NCBI GenBank assembly: GCA_027621405.1
Contig: JAQCBT010000021.1
Coordinates: 1-58,925 of the forward strand
Direction: 5' to 3'
Origin: Pseudomonadota bacterium
Lineage (GTDB): Bacteria; Pseudomonadota; Gammaproteobacteria; Pseudomonadales; Pseudohongiellaceae
DNA: 58,925 nt
The translations under genes were made by a program, and so were the position numbers. Below the pieces are notes generated by a model, which searched no databases, was not told the origin of the DNA, and saw only the letters and a list, made by a program, of their open reading frames with translations. The stretch's first letter is position 1. The number at the start of each line of letters is the position of its first letter. Shown here in pieces: positions 35,763-45,788 of the stretch.

Positions 35763-35819
35763 ATGTCCTCTTCATGTACCACCTATTTGCAATTGTCTCG
35801 CAATTGTCCTTCGGTTCCT

Positions 35820-35848
35820 TTTTCACTCTGTGGTGATTTAGCTATAAT
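35820..35848 (+). promoter_or_regulatory. Sigma-70 promoter of ffh
   Basis: TTTTCA (35820-35825), 17 bp, perfect TATAAT (35843-35848). The start would be near 35855, giving a leader of about 37 nt. Confidence 0.65.
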
Positions 35849-35891
35849 CCGACTCCTTTTCCAGGCAATTCATAGCGGCAGGCAATAGCAG

Positions 35892-37295
35892 GTGTTTGAA
35901 AATCTAACAGAACGATTAAGCGGTACGTTTCGCAAGATTACCGGCAAGGCGACCCTGACTGAGGCCAATATTCAGGATGCACTACGCGAAGTGCGCAGGG
36001 CGCTGCTGGAAGCGGATGTTGCGCTGCCTGTGGTCAAGGAATTCATCGATCGGGTCAGTAATCGGGCCATCGGTCAGGAAGTCGCCAGGAGCCTTAGTCC
36101 GGGCCAGGCCTTCGTCAAGATTGTGCAGGCAGAGATGCAGCACATCATGGGTACCGCCAATTCGGAACTGGATCTCAGGGCAGTACCTCCCGCCGTCATC
36201 CTCATGGCGGGCCTGCAGGGTGCTGGTAAGACCACCACCGTTGCCAAGCTGTCGCGTTGGCTCAGCAAGGACAAGGGCAAGTCCGTCATGGTGGTCAGTG
36301 CCGATGTCTATCGCCCGGCGGCTATCCAGCAACTGCAGACCCTGGCCGCGGATGTGGGCGTTGAGTTCTTCGAAAGCGATGCGGCTCAATCCCCTTCCGA
36401 CATCGTTGCCGCCGCGCTCTCCGCTGCCAGGAAGAAATTTGTCGACGTATTGATTGTGGATACTGCGGGCCGTCTCGCCATCGACGAAGAGATGATGGCT
36501 GAGATTCGAGGTCTGCATTCACAATTGAATCCGGCTGAGACCCTGTTCGTCGTGGATGCCATGACGGGACAGGACGCGGCCAATACTGCCAAGGCATTCA
36601 ATGATGCCCTGCCTTTGACCGGTGTCATCCTGACCAAGGCTGACGGTGATGCCCGCGGCGGTGCAGCACTCTCGGTGCGCTACATCACCGGCAAGCCCAT
36701 CAAATTCATCGGTATGGGCGAGAAGTCTGAAGCCCTCGAACCTTTCTACCCCGACCGTATCGCCTCCCGCATCCTCGGCATGGGAGATGTACTGTCCCTG
36801 ATCGAGGAAGCTGAGCGTAAGGTCGACAAGCAGCAAGCCGAGAAGCTTGCCCGCAAGATCAAGAAGGGCAAGGGCTTTGACCTCGAAGACTTCAAGGAAC
36901 AATTGAAACAGATGCAGAACATGGGCGGCGTCGCCAGCATCATGGACAAGCTGCCCGGCATGGGCGCGCTGCCGCCAGGCGCGGCCGCCATGGTGGATGA
37001 TTCCCAGTTCCGCCGTATGGAAGCCATTATCAACTCCATGACCATGCGTGAACGTCTGAATCCGGAAATTCTCAATGGCTCACGCAAGCGTCGCATCATC
37101 CAGGGCTCAGGCACCCAGATCCAGGATCTGAACCGGCTGTTGAAGCAGCACAAGCAGATGCAGAAGGTGATGAAGAAGATGAAGGGCGGCAACATGGCCA
37201 ACATGATGCGCGGTCTTGGCGGCATGGGGGGCAGGGGCGGCCCCGGCGGAATGCCCCCGGGCATGCCACCCGGTGGCAGGTTTCCGCGCTTCTGA
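35892..37295 (+). CDS. ffh: Signal recognition particle protein Ffh
   Basis: GTPase that binds signal sequences of nascent membrane proteins together with 4.5S RNA and docks with FtsY. The 467-aa protein has the N domain, the G domain with MAGLQGAGKTTTVAKL (P-loop), VDTAGRLAIDEEMM and ILTKADGDARGGAALS, and a Met-rich M domain ending in a Gly/Met/Pro tail. The start is GTG at 35892. Usual gene order with the rpsP operon downstream. Confidence 0.97.
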   Translation: MFENLTERLSGTFRKITGKATLTEANIQDALREVRRALLEADVALPVVKEFIDRVSNRAIGQEVARSLSPGQAFVKIVQAEMQHIMGTANSELDLRAVPPAVILMAGLQGAGKTTTVAKLSRWLSKDKGKSVMVVSADVYRPAAIQQLQTLAADVGVEFFESDAAQSPSDIVAAALSAARKKFVDVLIVDTAGRLAIDEEMMAEIRGLHSQLNPAETLFVVDAMTGQDAANTAKAFNDALPLTGVILTKADGDARGGAALSVRYITGKPIKFIGMGEKSEALEPFYPDRIASRILGMGDVLSLIEEAERKVDKQQAEKLARKIKKGKGFDLEDFKEQLKQMQNMGGVASIMDKLPGMGALPPGAAAMVDDSQFRRMEAIINSMTMRERLNPEILNGSRKRRIIQGSGTQIQDLNRLLKQHKQMQKVMKKMKGGNMANMMRGLGGMGGRGGPGGMPPGMPPGGRFPRF

Positions 37296-37637
37296 TTTCG
37301 GCTCGTTTCGACTACTTGTGAACTGAAATTAGATTGCTCAAACCTTTTGAGAAGGGAGAGCGGCGACCGACAGCAAGCTGGACACGCCGTGAACCATGCA
37401 CCGCAGCGCTCCTCCGGATGCTAAATAGAACTCCATCCAGCCTGAAATAGCGCCAAAATTTAAGTTAAATAGGCAAAGAAAAACGGGGCCAAGTCCCCGT
37501 AATTCCTGCACTTCTTCGCTTCCAATGGCGGGGCAATTGACATAGAATACCCGCCTTTTTATCCAGACCTCCGGCGCCGATTTTGAATTGGCGGTTAAGT
37601 GCTTGGATTTTCGAAAGTTTTTAATCAGGAAATTATT
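37296..37637. other. Intergenic region between ffh and rpsP
   Basis: 342 bp. A hairpin ACGGGG...CCCCGT (37483-37500) lies in its middle. GGCGGG...CCCGCC followed by TTTTT (about 37527-37560) overlaps the rpsP promoter and could be an attenuator or weak terminator. No gene was recognised; a minus-strand frame across 37338-37691 is rejected. Confidence 0.5.
37537..37565 (+). promoter_or_regulatory. Promoter of the rpsP-rimM-trmD-rplS operon
   Basis: Perfect TTGACA (37537-37542), 17 bp, TATCCA (37560-37565). The leader would be about 65 nt. It lies within a GGCGGG/CCCGCC inverted repeat. Confidence 0.55.
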
Positions 37638-37895
37638 ATGGTCACGATTCGATTGTCTCGTGGTGGTGCCAAGAAGAAGCCTTTCTATCACATTACCGTG
37701 GCTGACAGCCGCGAAGCCCGTGATGGCCGTTTTATCGAGCGTATCGGATTTTTCAATCCATCGGCTCGCGGTAAGGAAGAGCGTCTGCGCCTCAATCTGG
37801 ACAGAATAGCCTACTGGAAGTCCCAGGGTGCACAGCTGAGCCCCCGCGTGTCCTGTCTTGCGAAAGACGCGGCTGCCGCCGGCGCACAGGCCTGA
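37638..37895 (+). CDS. rpsP: 30S ribosomal protein S16
   Basis: An 85-aa small-subunit protein needed for 30S assembly, opening [18 protein letters not shown], the conserved S16 N-terminus. The start at 37638 follows AGGA; the frame continues 13 codons upstream without support. First gene of the conserved rpsP-rimM-trmD-rplS operon. Confidence 0.98.
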   Translation: MVTIRLSRGGAKKKPFYHITVADSREARDGRFIERIGFFNPSARGKEERLRLNLDRIAYWKSQGAQLSPRVSCLAKDAAAAGAQA

Positions 37896-37927
37896 TCTCG
37901 TTTCTTTCTGCTACAGCTTGGCCAGAG

Positions 37928-38491
37928 ATGGACAGCGAGCAGGGCAGTAAATTGGGAAACAGGACGGAAAGCAAGAAGGTAGTACTGGGAAAGATAGGAA
38001 AGGTTCACGGTATAAAGGGGTGGTTACGGCTCAACTCGTTCACCGCACCACCGGAAAACATCCTTGATTATCCGCAACTGAATGCCAGCATCGGTCAGAA
38101 CTCCCGGGTTCTGGAAGTGGACGACAGTAAACAGCAGCCCAAGGGCTTGCTCGTTCACTTCTCCGGCTACGATGCCCCGGAAGCAGCCCGCGAGCTGACC
38201 GGGCTGGAAGTATGGGTAGACAGCTCGGCGATGCCAGAGCTGGATCCCGAAACCTACTACTGGCACGAACTGATGGGCATGTCAGTGAGTAACGAGCAGG
38301 GCCAACTGCTTGGCGAGGTCAGCGATATGCTGGAGACCGGTGCCAACGATGTGATGGTTGTTTCTGCTACAGAGAAGAGTATCGATGACCGGGAACGTCT
38401 TATTCCTTATTTGAAAGGCACGGTGATCAAATCGGTCGACAGGGGATTGAACACGATTCTGGTCGATTGGGAAGCCAGTTATCTGGAGTGA
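37928..38491 (+). CDS. rimM: Ribosome maturation factor RimM
   Basis: Binds S19 and helps assemble the 30S head. The 187-aa protein shows LGKIGKVHGIKGWLRLNSFT in the N-terminal beta-barrel and ETYYWHELMGMSV in the PRC-barrel half, plus RLIPYLKGTVIKSVD near the end, all typical. A somewhat longer N-terminus (about 15 polar residues) than E. coli RimM. Located between rpsP and trmD as usual. Confidence 0.96.
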   Translation: MDSEQGSKLGNRTESKKVVLGKIGKVHGIKGWLRLNSFTAPPENILDYPQLNASIGQNSRVLEVDDSKQQPKGLLVHFSGYDAPEAARELTGLEVWVDSSAMPELDPETYYWHELMGMSVSNEQGQLLGEVSDMLETGANDVMVVSATEKSIDDRERLIPYLKGTVIKSVDRGLNTILVDWEASYLE

Positions 38492-38530
38492 GCTTTTAGC
38501 GGAACATAGAGGAAGGAGCAGGTGAGTGGG

Positions 38531-39277
38531 ATGCACATCGCAGTCGTCACACTGTTTCCTGAAATGTTTTCCGCCATAAGCGAGCAGGGCATTAGCAGCA
38601 GAGCCATGCAGGCCGGGCTGGTGAGGCTGGATTGTATTAATCCTCGGGACTTCACTACGGACAAGCACCGCACTGTGGACGACAAGCCTTTCGGTGGTGG
38701 TCCCGGCATGCTGATGAAATCTGAGCCTCTGATGGCGGCGATTGCGGCAGGCAGGGAGCAACTGGCCAGTGCCGGCAAGGCTCACACGGTGTATCTGTCG
38801 CCGCAGGGCAGGCCGCTAAACCAGGCCAAGGTTCTAGAACTGGCGCAGAGGGACAAGCTTGTTCTCGTATGCGGTCGTTATCAGGGAGTGGACGCCCGTT
38901 TGCTGGATACCGAGATAGATGAAGAAGTATCGCTCGGTGATTTTGTTTTAAGCGGTGGGGAACTTGCGGCCATGGCGCTGATAGATGCCATGATCAGGTT
39001 TCAACCCGGAGCACTCGGTGATGAAGGTTCAGCCCGGGAGGACAGCTTTGCCAATGGCTTGCTGCACTGCCCGGAATATACCCGGCCCCAGGAAATTGAT
39101 GGAATTGGGGTGCCGGAAGTTTTATTAAGTGGTGACCACGAAGCCATTCGCAAATGGCGACTCAAACAGAGTCTCGGGGTTACCTGGTTAAAGAGACCTG
39201 ACTTGCTCGAGGGTCTGGAGCTTGATCAGGAACAAGAACGTTTATTGAAGCAATTTATTGTGGAATACCAGGCGTAA
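38531..39277 (+). CDS. trmD: tRNA (guanine-N1-)-methyltransferase
   Basis: SPOUT-class enzyme making m1G37 in tRNA, which prevents frameshifting. The 248-aa protein starts [13 protein letters not shown] and includes [14 protein letters not shown], the SAM-binding knot ([16 protein letters not shown]) and [15 protein letters not shown] prefer ATG 38531 over GTG 38522 because AGGTGA is correctly spaced before it and the family N-terminus fits. Confidence 0.97.
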   Translation: MHIAVVTLFPEMFSAISEQGISSRAMQAGLVRLDCINPRDFTTDKHRTVDDKPFGGGPGMLMKSEPLMAAIAAGREQLASAGKAHTVYLSPQGRPLNQAKVLELAQRDKLVLVCGRYQGVDARLLDTEIDEEVSLGDFVLSGGELAAMALIDAMIRFQPGALGDEGSAREDSFANGLLHCPEYTRPQEIDGIGVPEVLLSGDHEAIRKWRLKQSLGVTWLKRPDLLEGLELDQEQERLLKQFIVEYQA

Positions 39278-39320
39278 CGAGCACAGCACGGGGTTCGCCT
39301 GATATTCAGGAGTGAAGACA

Positions 39321-39689
39321 ATGTCGAAAAACAAAATTATCCAGCAGATCGAAGACGAACAGATGGGCAAAGAAATCCCTGAGTTCAGTCCAGGTGACAC
39401 TGTTGTGGTTCAAGTAAAGATCAAGGAAGGCGATCGCGAGCGCCTGCAGGCATTCGAGGGCGTTGTGATCGGCAAGCGCAACCGTGGCCTGAACAGCTCT
39501 TTCACAGTGCGCAAGATTTCGCATGGTGTGGGCGTGGAACGTACTTTCCAGACCTTCAGCCCGCAGGTAGACAGCGTCCAGCTGAAGCGTCGCGGTGACG
39601 TGCGCCAGGCCAAGCTGTACTACCTGCGCGAACTCACTGGCCGTGCTGCTCGAATCACTGAGAAGTTGGACAAGAAAACTGCCGAATAG
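39321..39689 (+). CDS. rplS: 50S ribosomal protein L19
   Basis: A 122-aa large-subunit protein at the 30S-50S interface. It opens [15 protein letters not shown] and has [16 protein letters not shown] and [17 protein letters not shown], all L19 signatures. The start at 39321 has AGGAG; a GTG at 39312 is rejected. Last gene of its operon, followed by the terminator at 39748. Confidence 0.98.
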   Translation: MSKNKIIQQIEDEQMGKEIPEFSPGDTVVVQVKIKEGDRERLQAFEGVVIGKRNRGLNSSFTVRKISHGVGVERTFQTFSPQVDSVQLKRRGDVRQAKLYYLRELTGRAARITEKLDKKTAE

Positions 39690-39747
39690 GCACTTTCCTA
39701 CCCCCAGCTTATCCTGCTCCTTACCCCACTCACGGGGTGAGGCGAAT

Positions 39748-39779
39748 GAGAAGATCTGTGCACAGGTCTTCTCATTTTT
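39748..39779 (+). terminator. Rho-independent terminator after rplS
   Basis: GAGAAGATCTG (39748-39758) pairs with CAGGTCTTCTC around a 4-nt loop, with one G-U pair, followed by ATTTTTG. About 58 bp after the rplS stop. Confidence 0.88.
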
Positions 39780-39957
39780 GTTTCTGCCGACATAAAAACG
39801 TAAACTCTGCGCAGGACTTCGCTGTACGGAAAGCAACTGCAGTTATCCCGGTCTTGTATAAGGCAGCCACAGCAAACGAATAAGACGGTAATATTGTTAA
39901 AAAACAACAGGTTAAGATAGATACCTAATGCTTAAAGAGAGAGGCGATAGAGATACC

Positions 39958-40707
39958 ATGGCCAGCGATTACTCAATCCGCAGAATTCTGACTGTCATCG
40001 TGCTTTGTCTTTTTAGCGGTCTTGGCCTCGCCCAGGGCGACCAGTCTCTGCGCGGGAAGCTGCGCCAGGCTATTGAGGAGGCGTCCGGCAACCAACTTCA
40101 GATCGTCAATCTTAATCCAACCGCACTGTCCACTATCTACGAAGTAGAACTCAATACTGGCGAAATCCTCTATAGCGACATTTCCGGGGACTACCTGTTC
40201 GCCGGCGACATGTACGCTACGACCCCCACCGGCCTGATGAACCTGTCATCCAGTACCCGCCAAAAGCGGGCTCTGGACAAGATCGCGGCTATTTCTGAAG
40301 AAGAAATGATCATCTTCGAACCGGAAGCGGAAGTGAAGGCCACTATAACGGTATTTACCGACGTAGATTGCACTTACTGCCGTGCTCTGCATAACGATAT
40401 GCCCAAGCTGTTGGCGAAGGGTATCAAGGTGCGCTACCTCGCCTATCCACGAGGTGGTGAAGCGGCTGGGTCCTACAACAAGATGATTTCAGTCTGGTGT
40501 TCAGCAGATCGCAAAGAGACTCTTACCCTGGCCAAGAATGATGAGCCGCTGAACCAGATTCAGTGCGACACCCCGATCCTGGAGCACTACCAACTCGGCA
40601 ACGAGCTTGGCATCAGCGGTACTCCGGCACTGGTGTTTGAGGATGGCCGCATCATTCCAGGCTACCTGGATAGCGATCGTCTCGCCGCCATGCTGAGCAT
40701 CAATTAA
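39958..40707 (+). CDS. dsbC: Thiol:disulfide isomerase DsbC
   Basis: Periplasmic disulfide isomerase of 249 aa from ATG 39958. The signal peptide is residues 1-25 (ends GLGLAQ). A short dimerisation domain is followed by a thioredoxin fold with DVDCTYCRALH, active Cys C138 and C141, and a cis-Pro loop GISGTPALVF. DsbC is kept reduced by a DsbD-type protein; one is encoded at 46122. Another in-frame ATG at 39928 would add ten polar residues before the signal peptide, so it is less likely. Confidence 0.95.
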   Translation: MASDYSIRRILTVIVLCLFSGLGLAQGDQSLRGKLRQAIEEASGNQLQIVNLNPTALSTIYEVELNTGEILYSDISGDYLFAGDMYATTPTGLMNLSSSTRQKRALDKIAAISEEEMIIFEPEAEVKATITVFTDVDCTYCRALHNDMPKLLAKGIKVRYLAYPRGGEAAGSYNKMISVWCSADRKETLTLAKNDEPLNQIQCDTPILEHYQLGNELGISGTPALVFEDGRIIPGYLDSDRLAAMLSIN

Positions 40708-40868
40708 AGCGATTCCACGCTAACTCGTTTCCCGTCTCAGCGACACCGATCCGCCCCTAGGTTTATGCGGTAGTTCCAGTATAATTCGCGACTTGTTTTT
40801 TGAAGCGGCCTTGCATGGGCAAGCGGGCTTCAGGCTCCCGTGTTAACTGGCAGAAAGGAATCGAAATC

Positions 40869-42194
40869 TTGAGTAACGACTCTCCCCCTGATTTCAAAAT
40901 CGGTATTTGTGGGCTCGGCACCGTAGGTGGTGGCACCCTGAACCTGCTACGAGAGAATGCTGACGAAATCGGCATGCGACTTGGCAGAAAGATCACAGTA
41001 AGCCATGTCGCCACCCGCACCCCGAAGCCGGAACTCACCGCTGGCGTGGCCACTACCTCAAGCGACCCCTTCGCAGTGGTTGCCGATCCAGAGGTGCAAC
41101 TGGTGGTGGAGACCATGGGCGGCTATGAACCTGCTTTCGAAGTGATCAGGCAGTCCCTGGCCAACGGCAAGCACGTGGTTACCGCCAACAAAGCCCTGAT
41201 CGCGGAGCGCGGTAATGAGCTGTTCGCAGTGGCGCAGGCAAGTAATGTTTGCCTGGCCTATGAAAGCAGCGTCGCCGGCGGTATTCCCATTATCAAGGCA
41301 CTACGGGAAGGTCTGGCAGCCAACAGGATCAACTGGTTGGCAGGCATCATCAACGGCACAGGCAACTTCATCCTCACAGAGATGACCCAGAAGTCTCGCC
41401 AGTTCAATGATGTGTTGAAGCAAGCCCAGGAACTGGGTTACGCGGAAGCCGATCCGACCTTCGACGTAGAGGGTATCGATGCTGCTCACAAGCTCACTAT
41501 CATGGCTTCGATAGCCTTCGGCATACCGCTGCAATTCGACAAGACTTACACTGAAGGCATCAGTCAGATCACCCCGGAAGATATCGACTACGCCGATGAG
41601 CTGGGTTATCGAATCAAGCATCTTGGCATAGCCAGGCTAAGCGAGAAGGGTGTGGAAATGCGCGTACACCCGACCTTGCTCAGCAAGTCTCGCTTACTCG
41701 CCAGGGTCAACGGAGTGGGCAATGCCATTCTCGTGCACGGCAATGCAGTGGGGTCCACGCTCTACAGTGGCCCCGGCGCAGGAGCCGGGCCGACCGCTTC
41801 CTCCGTTGTAGCAGATATCATCGACATTGCGCGACAAGCCGAGTCCGGCGTGAAGCGACCAATCTGTCCTGGCCTTGGGTATCTGCAGACCCATGAAGGG
41901 CTGGAAGTTCTGCCTATCAGCGAAATTGAAACTGAGTATTACCTGCGCATACCTGCTGTGGACAAGGTAGGCGTAATGGCCAAGATATCCAATGTATTGA
42001 CGGCCAAGGATATCAGCATAGATGCGGTAATCCAGAAGGAGCCCACCAGTGAAAGCGTGCCAATTGTCATTCTTACTCATGATGTTGTTGAACGGAAACT
42101 TAATGAAGCCATAGCCGCCCTGGAAGAACTGGATGAAGTAACCGGGAAGATTATGCGTATCAGGGTTGAGCCTTTTCACGGTGTACAAAATTGA
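40869..42194 (+). CDS. hom: Homoserine dehydrogenase
   Basis: Reduces aspartate semialdehyde to homoserine, the branch to threonine and methionine. About 441 aa from TTG 40869, which has AAGGA at the right distance; the in-frame extension to 40800 lacks one. Motifs: FKIGICGLGTVGGGTLNLL (NAD fold), VVTANKALIAE, AYESSVAGGIPIIKALREG, GYAEADPTFDVEGIDAAHK, and a C-terminal ACT domain (VDKVGVMAKISNVL) for threonine feedback. TATAAT at 40780-40785 may be its promoter. Followed by thrC after 46 bp. Confidence 0.95.
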   Translation: MSNDSPPDFKIGICGLGTVGGGTLNLLRENADEIGMRLGRKITVSHVATRTPKPELTAGVATTSSDPFAVVADPEVQLVVETMGGYEPAFEVIRQSLANGKHVVTANKALIAERGNELFAVAQASNVCLAYESSVAGGIPIIKALREGLAANRINWLAGIINGTGNFILTEMTQKSRQFNDVLKQAQELGYAEADPTFDVEGIDAAHKLTIMASIAFGIPLQFDKTYTEGISQITPEDIDYADELGYRIKHLGIARLSEKGVEMRVHPTLLSKSRLLARVNGVGNAILVHGNAVGSTLYSGPGAGAGPTASSVVADIIDIARQAESGVKRPICPGLGYLQTHEGLEVLPISEIETEYYLRIPAVDKVGVMAKISNVLTAKDISIDAVIQKEPTSESVPIVILTHDVVERKLNEAIAALEELDEVTGKIMRIRVEPFHGVQN

Positions 42195-42240
42195 CAGGGC
42201 AGATATCCCAAACAGAGTACAAGCAATCGGGAATTAACGC

Positions 42241-43629
42241 GTGAAATATATTAGTACCCGCGGTGGCGTCGCCCCCCAGACTTTCGAACAGGTATTGCTG
42301 ACCGGCCTGGCACCGGATGGTGGCCTGTTTGTACCGGAATCACTCCCCCGGTTTTCAAGGGCGGAGATTGCGAGTTGGCGAGAGCTGACTTATCCCGAGT
42401 TGGCGCTGAAGATCGTCAGTCCCTTTGTGGCTGGCGAAATACCAGCCGAGGACCTGAAGCAGATAATTTTCGACAGCTATGCCGCCTTCGCCGACCCGGA
42501 AGTAGCGCCGCTACGCCGTCTGGAGGAAGGCGAGTATATCCTTGAGCTGTTTCACGGACCGACACTGGCCTTCAAGGATTTTGCCCTACAGGTGCTGGGC
42601 CGACTGCTGGATTATGTGCTGAAGAAGAAAGACCAACGTGTGGTTATTCTGGGTGCAACGTCGGGCGATACCGGCTCTGCCGCCCTGGCAGGCTGTCGGC
42701 ATTCTGATCACGTCGATATCTTTATTCTCCACCCCTATCAGAGGGTGTCTGACGTTCAACGCAAGCAGATGACTACGGTGCCTGGAGACAATGTCTTCAA
42801 CCTCGCTGTGGAAGGCAATTTCGATGACTGCCAGCGTATCGTCAAGGCCGCCTTTGCGGATCAGTCATTCCTGCCGGATAGTCGTCAGCTGGTAGCGGTG
42901 AATTCCATTAATTGGGCCCGCATCGTCATGCAGATCGTGTATTACTTTTCAGCGGCCCTGCGACTGGGCGGGCCTGAGCAGAAGATATCCTTCTCCGTGC
43001 CCACCGGAAACTTCGGCGACATCTATGCGGGGTATCTGGCCAAGCATATGGGATTGCCTGTAGACAGGCTCGTGGTGGCGACTAACACCAACGATATCCT
43101 GCACCGATTCATTGCCAATAACGACTACTCGATAAGTGCCCTGAGCAAGACATTTTCCCCATCCATGGACATCCTTGTTTCCAGCAACTTTGAACGCTAC
43201 CTGTTTGACCTGTTTGACAGGGATGCGGCGAAACTCAATGAGTTCATGGCAAAGTTTGGCAAGGAGACTCTGCAGGTGTCTGCAGAGCAGTGGCAACGGG
43301 TGAAGGATGAGTTTGACAGTTCAACCGTGAACGATGATCAGACCTGTGCCGTAATCGCTGAAGTCTATGACACTCATGGGGTACTGCTCGACCCACATAC
43401 GGCTGTTGGTCTCAAGTGCGCCAGGGATTGCTGGGCTGACAAGCGTGTGCCTATGGTGACCCTGTCCACAGCCCATCCCGCCAAGTTCGGCGAAGCGATC
43501 AAGCAGGCAGGGCTGGAATCGCCTTCCTTGCCGGAACACCTGGCCGATCTGTTCGAGCGCGAAGAGCGCTATACTGTAGTCGCTAATGATCTAAATGCAG
43601 TAACTGACTTCATTAAGAGCAATATCTAG
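42241..43629 (+). CDS. thrC: Threonine synthase
   Basis: PLP enzyme converting O-phosphohomoserine to threonine. The 462-aa protein starts at GTG 42241 (MKYISTRGG), with GLAPDGGLFVPESL, the PLP lysine in GPTLAFKDFALQVLGR and GATSGDTGSAALAGC for phosphate binding. These are the fungal/proteobacterial long-type features. It forms an operon with hom, and lysC in the same window adds the first step of the aspartate family. Confidence 0.97.
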   Translation: MKYISTRGGVAPQTFEQVLLTGLAPDGGLFVPESLPRFSRAEIASWRELTYPELALKIVSPFVAGEIPAEDLKQIIFDSYAAFADPEVAPLRRLEEGEYILELFHGPTLAFKDFALQVLGRLLDYVLKKKDQRVVILGATSGDTGSAALAGCRHSDHVDIFILHPYQRVSDVQRKQMTTVPGDNVFNLAVEGNFDDCQRIVKAAFADQSFLPDSRQLVAVNSINWARIVMQIVYYFSAALRLGGPEQKISFSVPTGNFGDIYAGYLAKHMGLPVDRLVVATNTNDILHRFIANNDYSISALSKTFSPSMDILVSSNFERYLFDLFDRDAAKLNEFMAKFGKETLQVSAEQWQRVKDEFDSSTVNDDQTCAVIAEVYDTHGVLLDPHTAVGLKCARDCWADKRVPMVTLSTAHPAKFGEAIKQAGLESPSLPEHLADLFEREERYTVVANDLNAVTDFIKSNI

Positions 43630-43635
43630 GCATTC

Positions 43636-45384
43636 ATGGGGAAATTGCAGCGCCGCACAGCCAACGACGCGCTCGAGCTGTCAGATTCCATTCACCCACT
43701 TCTGCAACGTATCTATCGGCAAAGAAAGATTACTGACCCGGGCGAGATCGAATTGGGTCTGGCCAATCTCTTGCCACCAGATTCGTTGAAGGGTTTGCCC
43801 GCAGCCATTGAGTTGCTGCTACAGGCGCTACGTGATCGATCCCGCATTCTGATAGTCGCAGATTTTGACGCCGATGGAGCTACCAGTTGCGCCCTCGCGA
43901 TGGGGGCATTGCGGGGTTTCGGTGCTGCCCATGTCGACTATATTGTGCCCAATCGATTCGAATACGGTTATGGGCTGACCCCTGAAATTGTTGAACTGGC
44001 GAAGACCAGGAATCCGGACCTGATAATCACCGTGGACAATGGCATATCCAGCGTCGATGGCGTGAATGCTGCACAGGATGCTGGTATCAAGGTGCTGGTG
44101 ACGGATCATCACCTGTCTCCTGACGAACTTCCCAGTGCCGAAGCTATCGTTAACCCGAATCAACCCGGCTGCGAGTTCGCCAGCAAGAGTATCGCCGGAG
44201 TAGGGGTGATCTTCTACGTCATGTCAGCCCTGCGCAGCCGGTTGAGGCAGGATTCCTGGTTTATCGAGCAAGAGTTACCGGAACCCAATATGGCAGAGTT
44301 CCTGGATCTCGTGGCCCTCGGCACGGTCGCAGATGTTGTGTCCCTGGATCGTAATAACCGCATTTTGGTGGATGAAGGCCTGCGCCGAATCAGGGCAGGG
44401 CATGCCCGGCCTGGCATCGCGGCTCTGCTGAAGATGGCGCGGCGCGATTGGACGAGTTTGATGTCAACGGATCTGGGTTTCGCAGTTGGGCCGCGACTCA
44501 ATGCGGCCGGACGACTCGAAGATATGTCCACCGGGATCGAATGCCTGTTAAGCACCGATGAGTCCATCGCCTACGAGCTGGCGCAGCGCCTGGATGGTAT
44601 GAACGAAGATCGCAAACAGATCGAGTCGGAGATGCGGGAGCAGGCGTTTTCGGCCCTCGACCAACTACACCTCGATGCGTCTACCGTTCCGGCGGCAATC
44701 AGTCTCTATGATTCGCGCTGGCATCAGGGTGTGGTCGGTATCCTGGCATCTCGGGTCAAGGAGCGATTTCATCGGCCCACAATCGCTTTCGCCAGGGTCG
44801 ATACCAGTGAGGATTCGAATCTGGTCGAATTAAAGGGGTCAGCTCGCTCTATTAAGGGATTTCATATTCGGGATGCACTGGATGCCATTGCCACCCGCAA
44901 TCCCGGACTGATCAGTAAATTCGGCGGACATGCCATGGCCGCGGGACTAAGCTTGCCACTGGCGAAATTCGAAGAGTTCAGCAGGGCTTTCAGGGAAGAG
45001 GCAGAGCGCACTGTCGATCCGTCCCTGCTGCAGGCAACCATTGAGAGTGATGGCTCGGTGGAGGCCGAATTTCTCAATCTGGAGACGGCGCAATTGCTGA
45101 ATTTCAGTGGGCCGTGGGGGCAAGACTTTCCGGAGCCGCTATTCGATGATGAATTCCTGCTGAGGCAACACAGGCGGGTTGGTGAGCGCCACCTCAAGAT
45201 GACACTGAGCCCGCTTTCGGCGCCAGGACAATTCGTGGACGCCATCGCCTTCAATGTAGAAGATGCGGACTGGCCCCCTGAATCTGCCTCGAGAATTACC
45301 CTGGCTTATCGACTGGCAGTGAATGAATTTCGGGGACTACGAAGCCTGCAGCTTATGGTGGATACCATCGTCGCCGTTGGCTAG
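43636..45384 (+). CDS. recJ: Single-strand-specific 5'-3' exonuclease RecJ
   Basis: DHH-family exonuclease acting in RecF recombination and mismatch repair. The 582-aa protein has VADFDADGATSCALAM (DxD), VTDHHLSPDELPSA (the DHH motif), GAVAD-like LVALGTVADVVSLDRNNR, and GSARSIKGFHIRDALDAI plus FGGHAMAAGLSL in the DHHA1 half. It starts 6 bp after thrC. Length is typical of E. coli RecJ (577). Confidence 0.97.
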   Translation: MGKLQRRTANDALELSDSIHPLLQRIYRQRKITDPGEIELGLANLLPPDSLKGLPAAIELLLQALRDRSRILIVADFDADGATSCALAMGALRGFGAAHVDYIVPNRFEYGYGLTPEIVELAKTRNPDLIITVDNGISSVDGVNAAQDAGIKVLVTDHHLSPDELPSAEAIVNPNQPGCEFASKSIAGVGVIFYVMSALRSRLRQDSWFIEQELPEPNMAEFLDLVALGTVADVVSLDRNNRILVDEGLRRIRAGHARPGIAALLKMARRDWTSLMSTDLGFAVGPRLNAAGRLEDMSTGIECLLSTDESIAYELAQRLDGMNEDRKQIESEMREQAFSALDQLHLDASTVPAAISLYDSRWHQGVVGILASRVKERFHRPTIAFARVDTSEDSNLVELKGSARSIKGFHIRDALDAIATRNPGLISKFGGHAMAAGLSLPLAKFEEFSRAFREEAERTVDPSLLQATIESDGSVEAEFLNLETAQLLNFSGPWGQDFPEPLFDDEFLLRQHRRVGERHLKMTLSPLSAPGQFVDAIAFNVEDADWPPESASRITLAYRLAVNEFRGLRSLQLMVDTIVAVG

Positions 45385-45788
45385 ACGAGAATATCGATGA
45401 GTTGACCGCGCCGTGGTGCTCGCGCCGGTTCGCCTGCCTGTTCCCTGAGTCGTCTGCCGGAGGCGGCTGGCAGCCTCTGCTTCGTCAGCAAGGTGGTCCC
45501 GTCAACCAGGCTGGAGGTCTGGGTTAGTCCCGAATTCAGGTAGGTAGCGGATTGGGTTGGTTCACCAGGCTGTTGCGGCAGTTTCTTGCTGACAGGGTTT
45601 GCCTTCGTTGCTGCTGTTACCCGTTGGTAATTGCCATCCCCGTTTTGCCCACGCAGGGCCAGATGAACGTCTGCGATTCTCGATCTTTTCCTGCTGCGGC
45701 AAATAGTGCCCATAGCTTGTCTACCAGAATAATGTTGACCAGAACAGCCAATAGCCAGCCAGGAGGATCCCTGAAATATGCAAGACAT
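45381..45788 (-). CDS. Doubtful hypothetical protein
   Basis: An open frame of 135 codons overlapping the recJ stop by 4 bp. The C-terminal half (TSSLVDGTTLLTKQRLPAASGRR is over-basic) ends QLIDILV, reminiscent of a real protein end. The N-terminal part is odd in composition and lacks a ribosome binding site. In a neighbouring frame the same DNA encodes a membrane-like stretch (GILLAGYWLFWSTLFW), so this could be a frameshifted remnant of a small membrane protein. I do not recognise a family; it may not be a gene. Confidence 0.25.
   Translation of the reverse strand: MSCIFQGSSWLAIGCSGQHYSGRQAMGTICRSRKRSRIADVHLALRGQNGDGNYQRVTAATKANPVSKKLPQQPGEPTQSATYLNSGLTQTSSLVDGTTLLTKQRLPAASGRRLREQAGEPARAPRRGQLIDILV

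Noticed and set aside
37338..37691. 117-codon minus-strand ORF in the ffh-rpsP gap
   Set aside because: It overlaps rpsP and its promoter and has no ribosome binding site or family.
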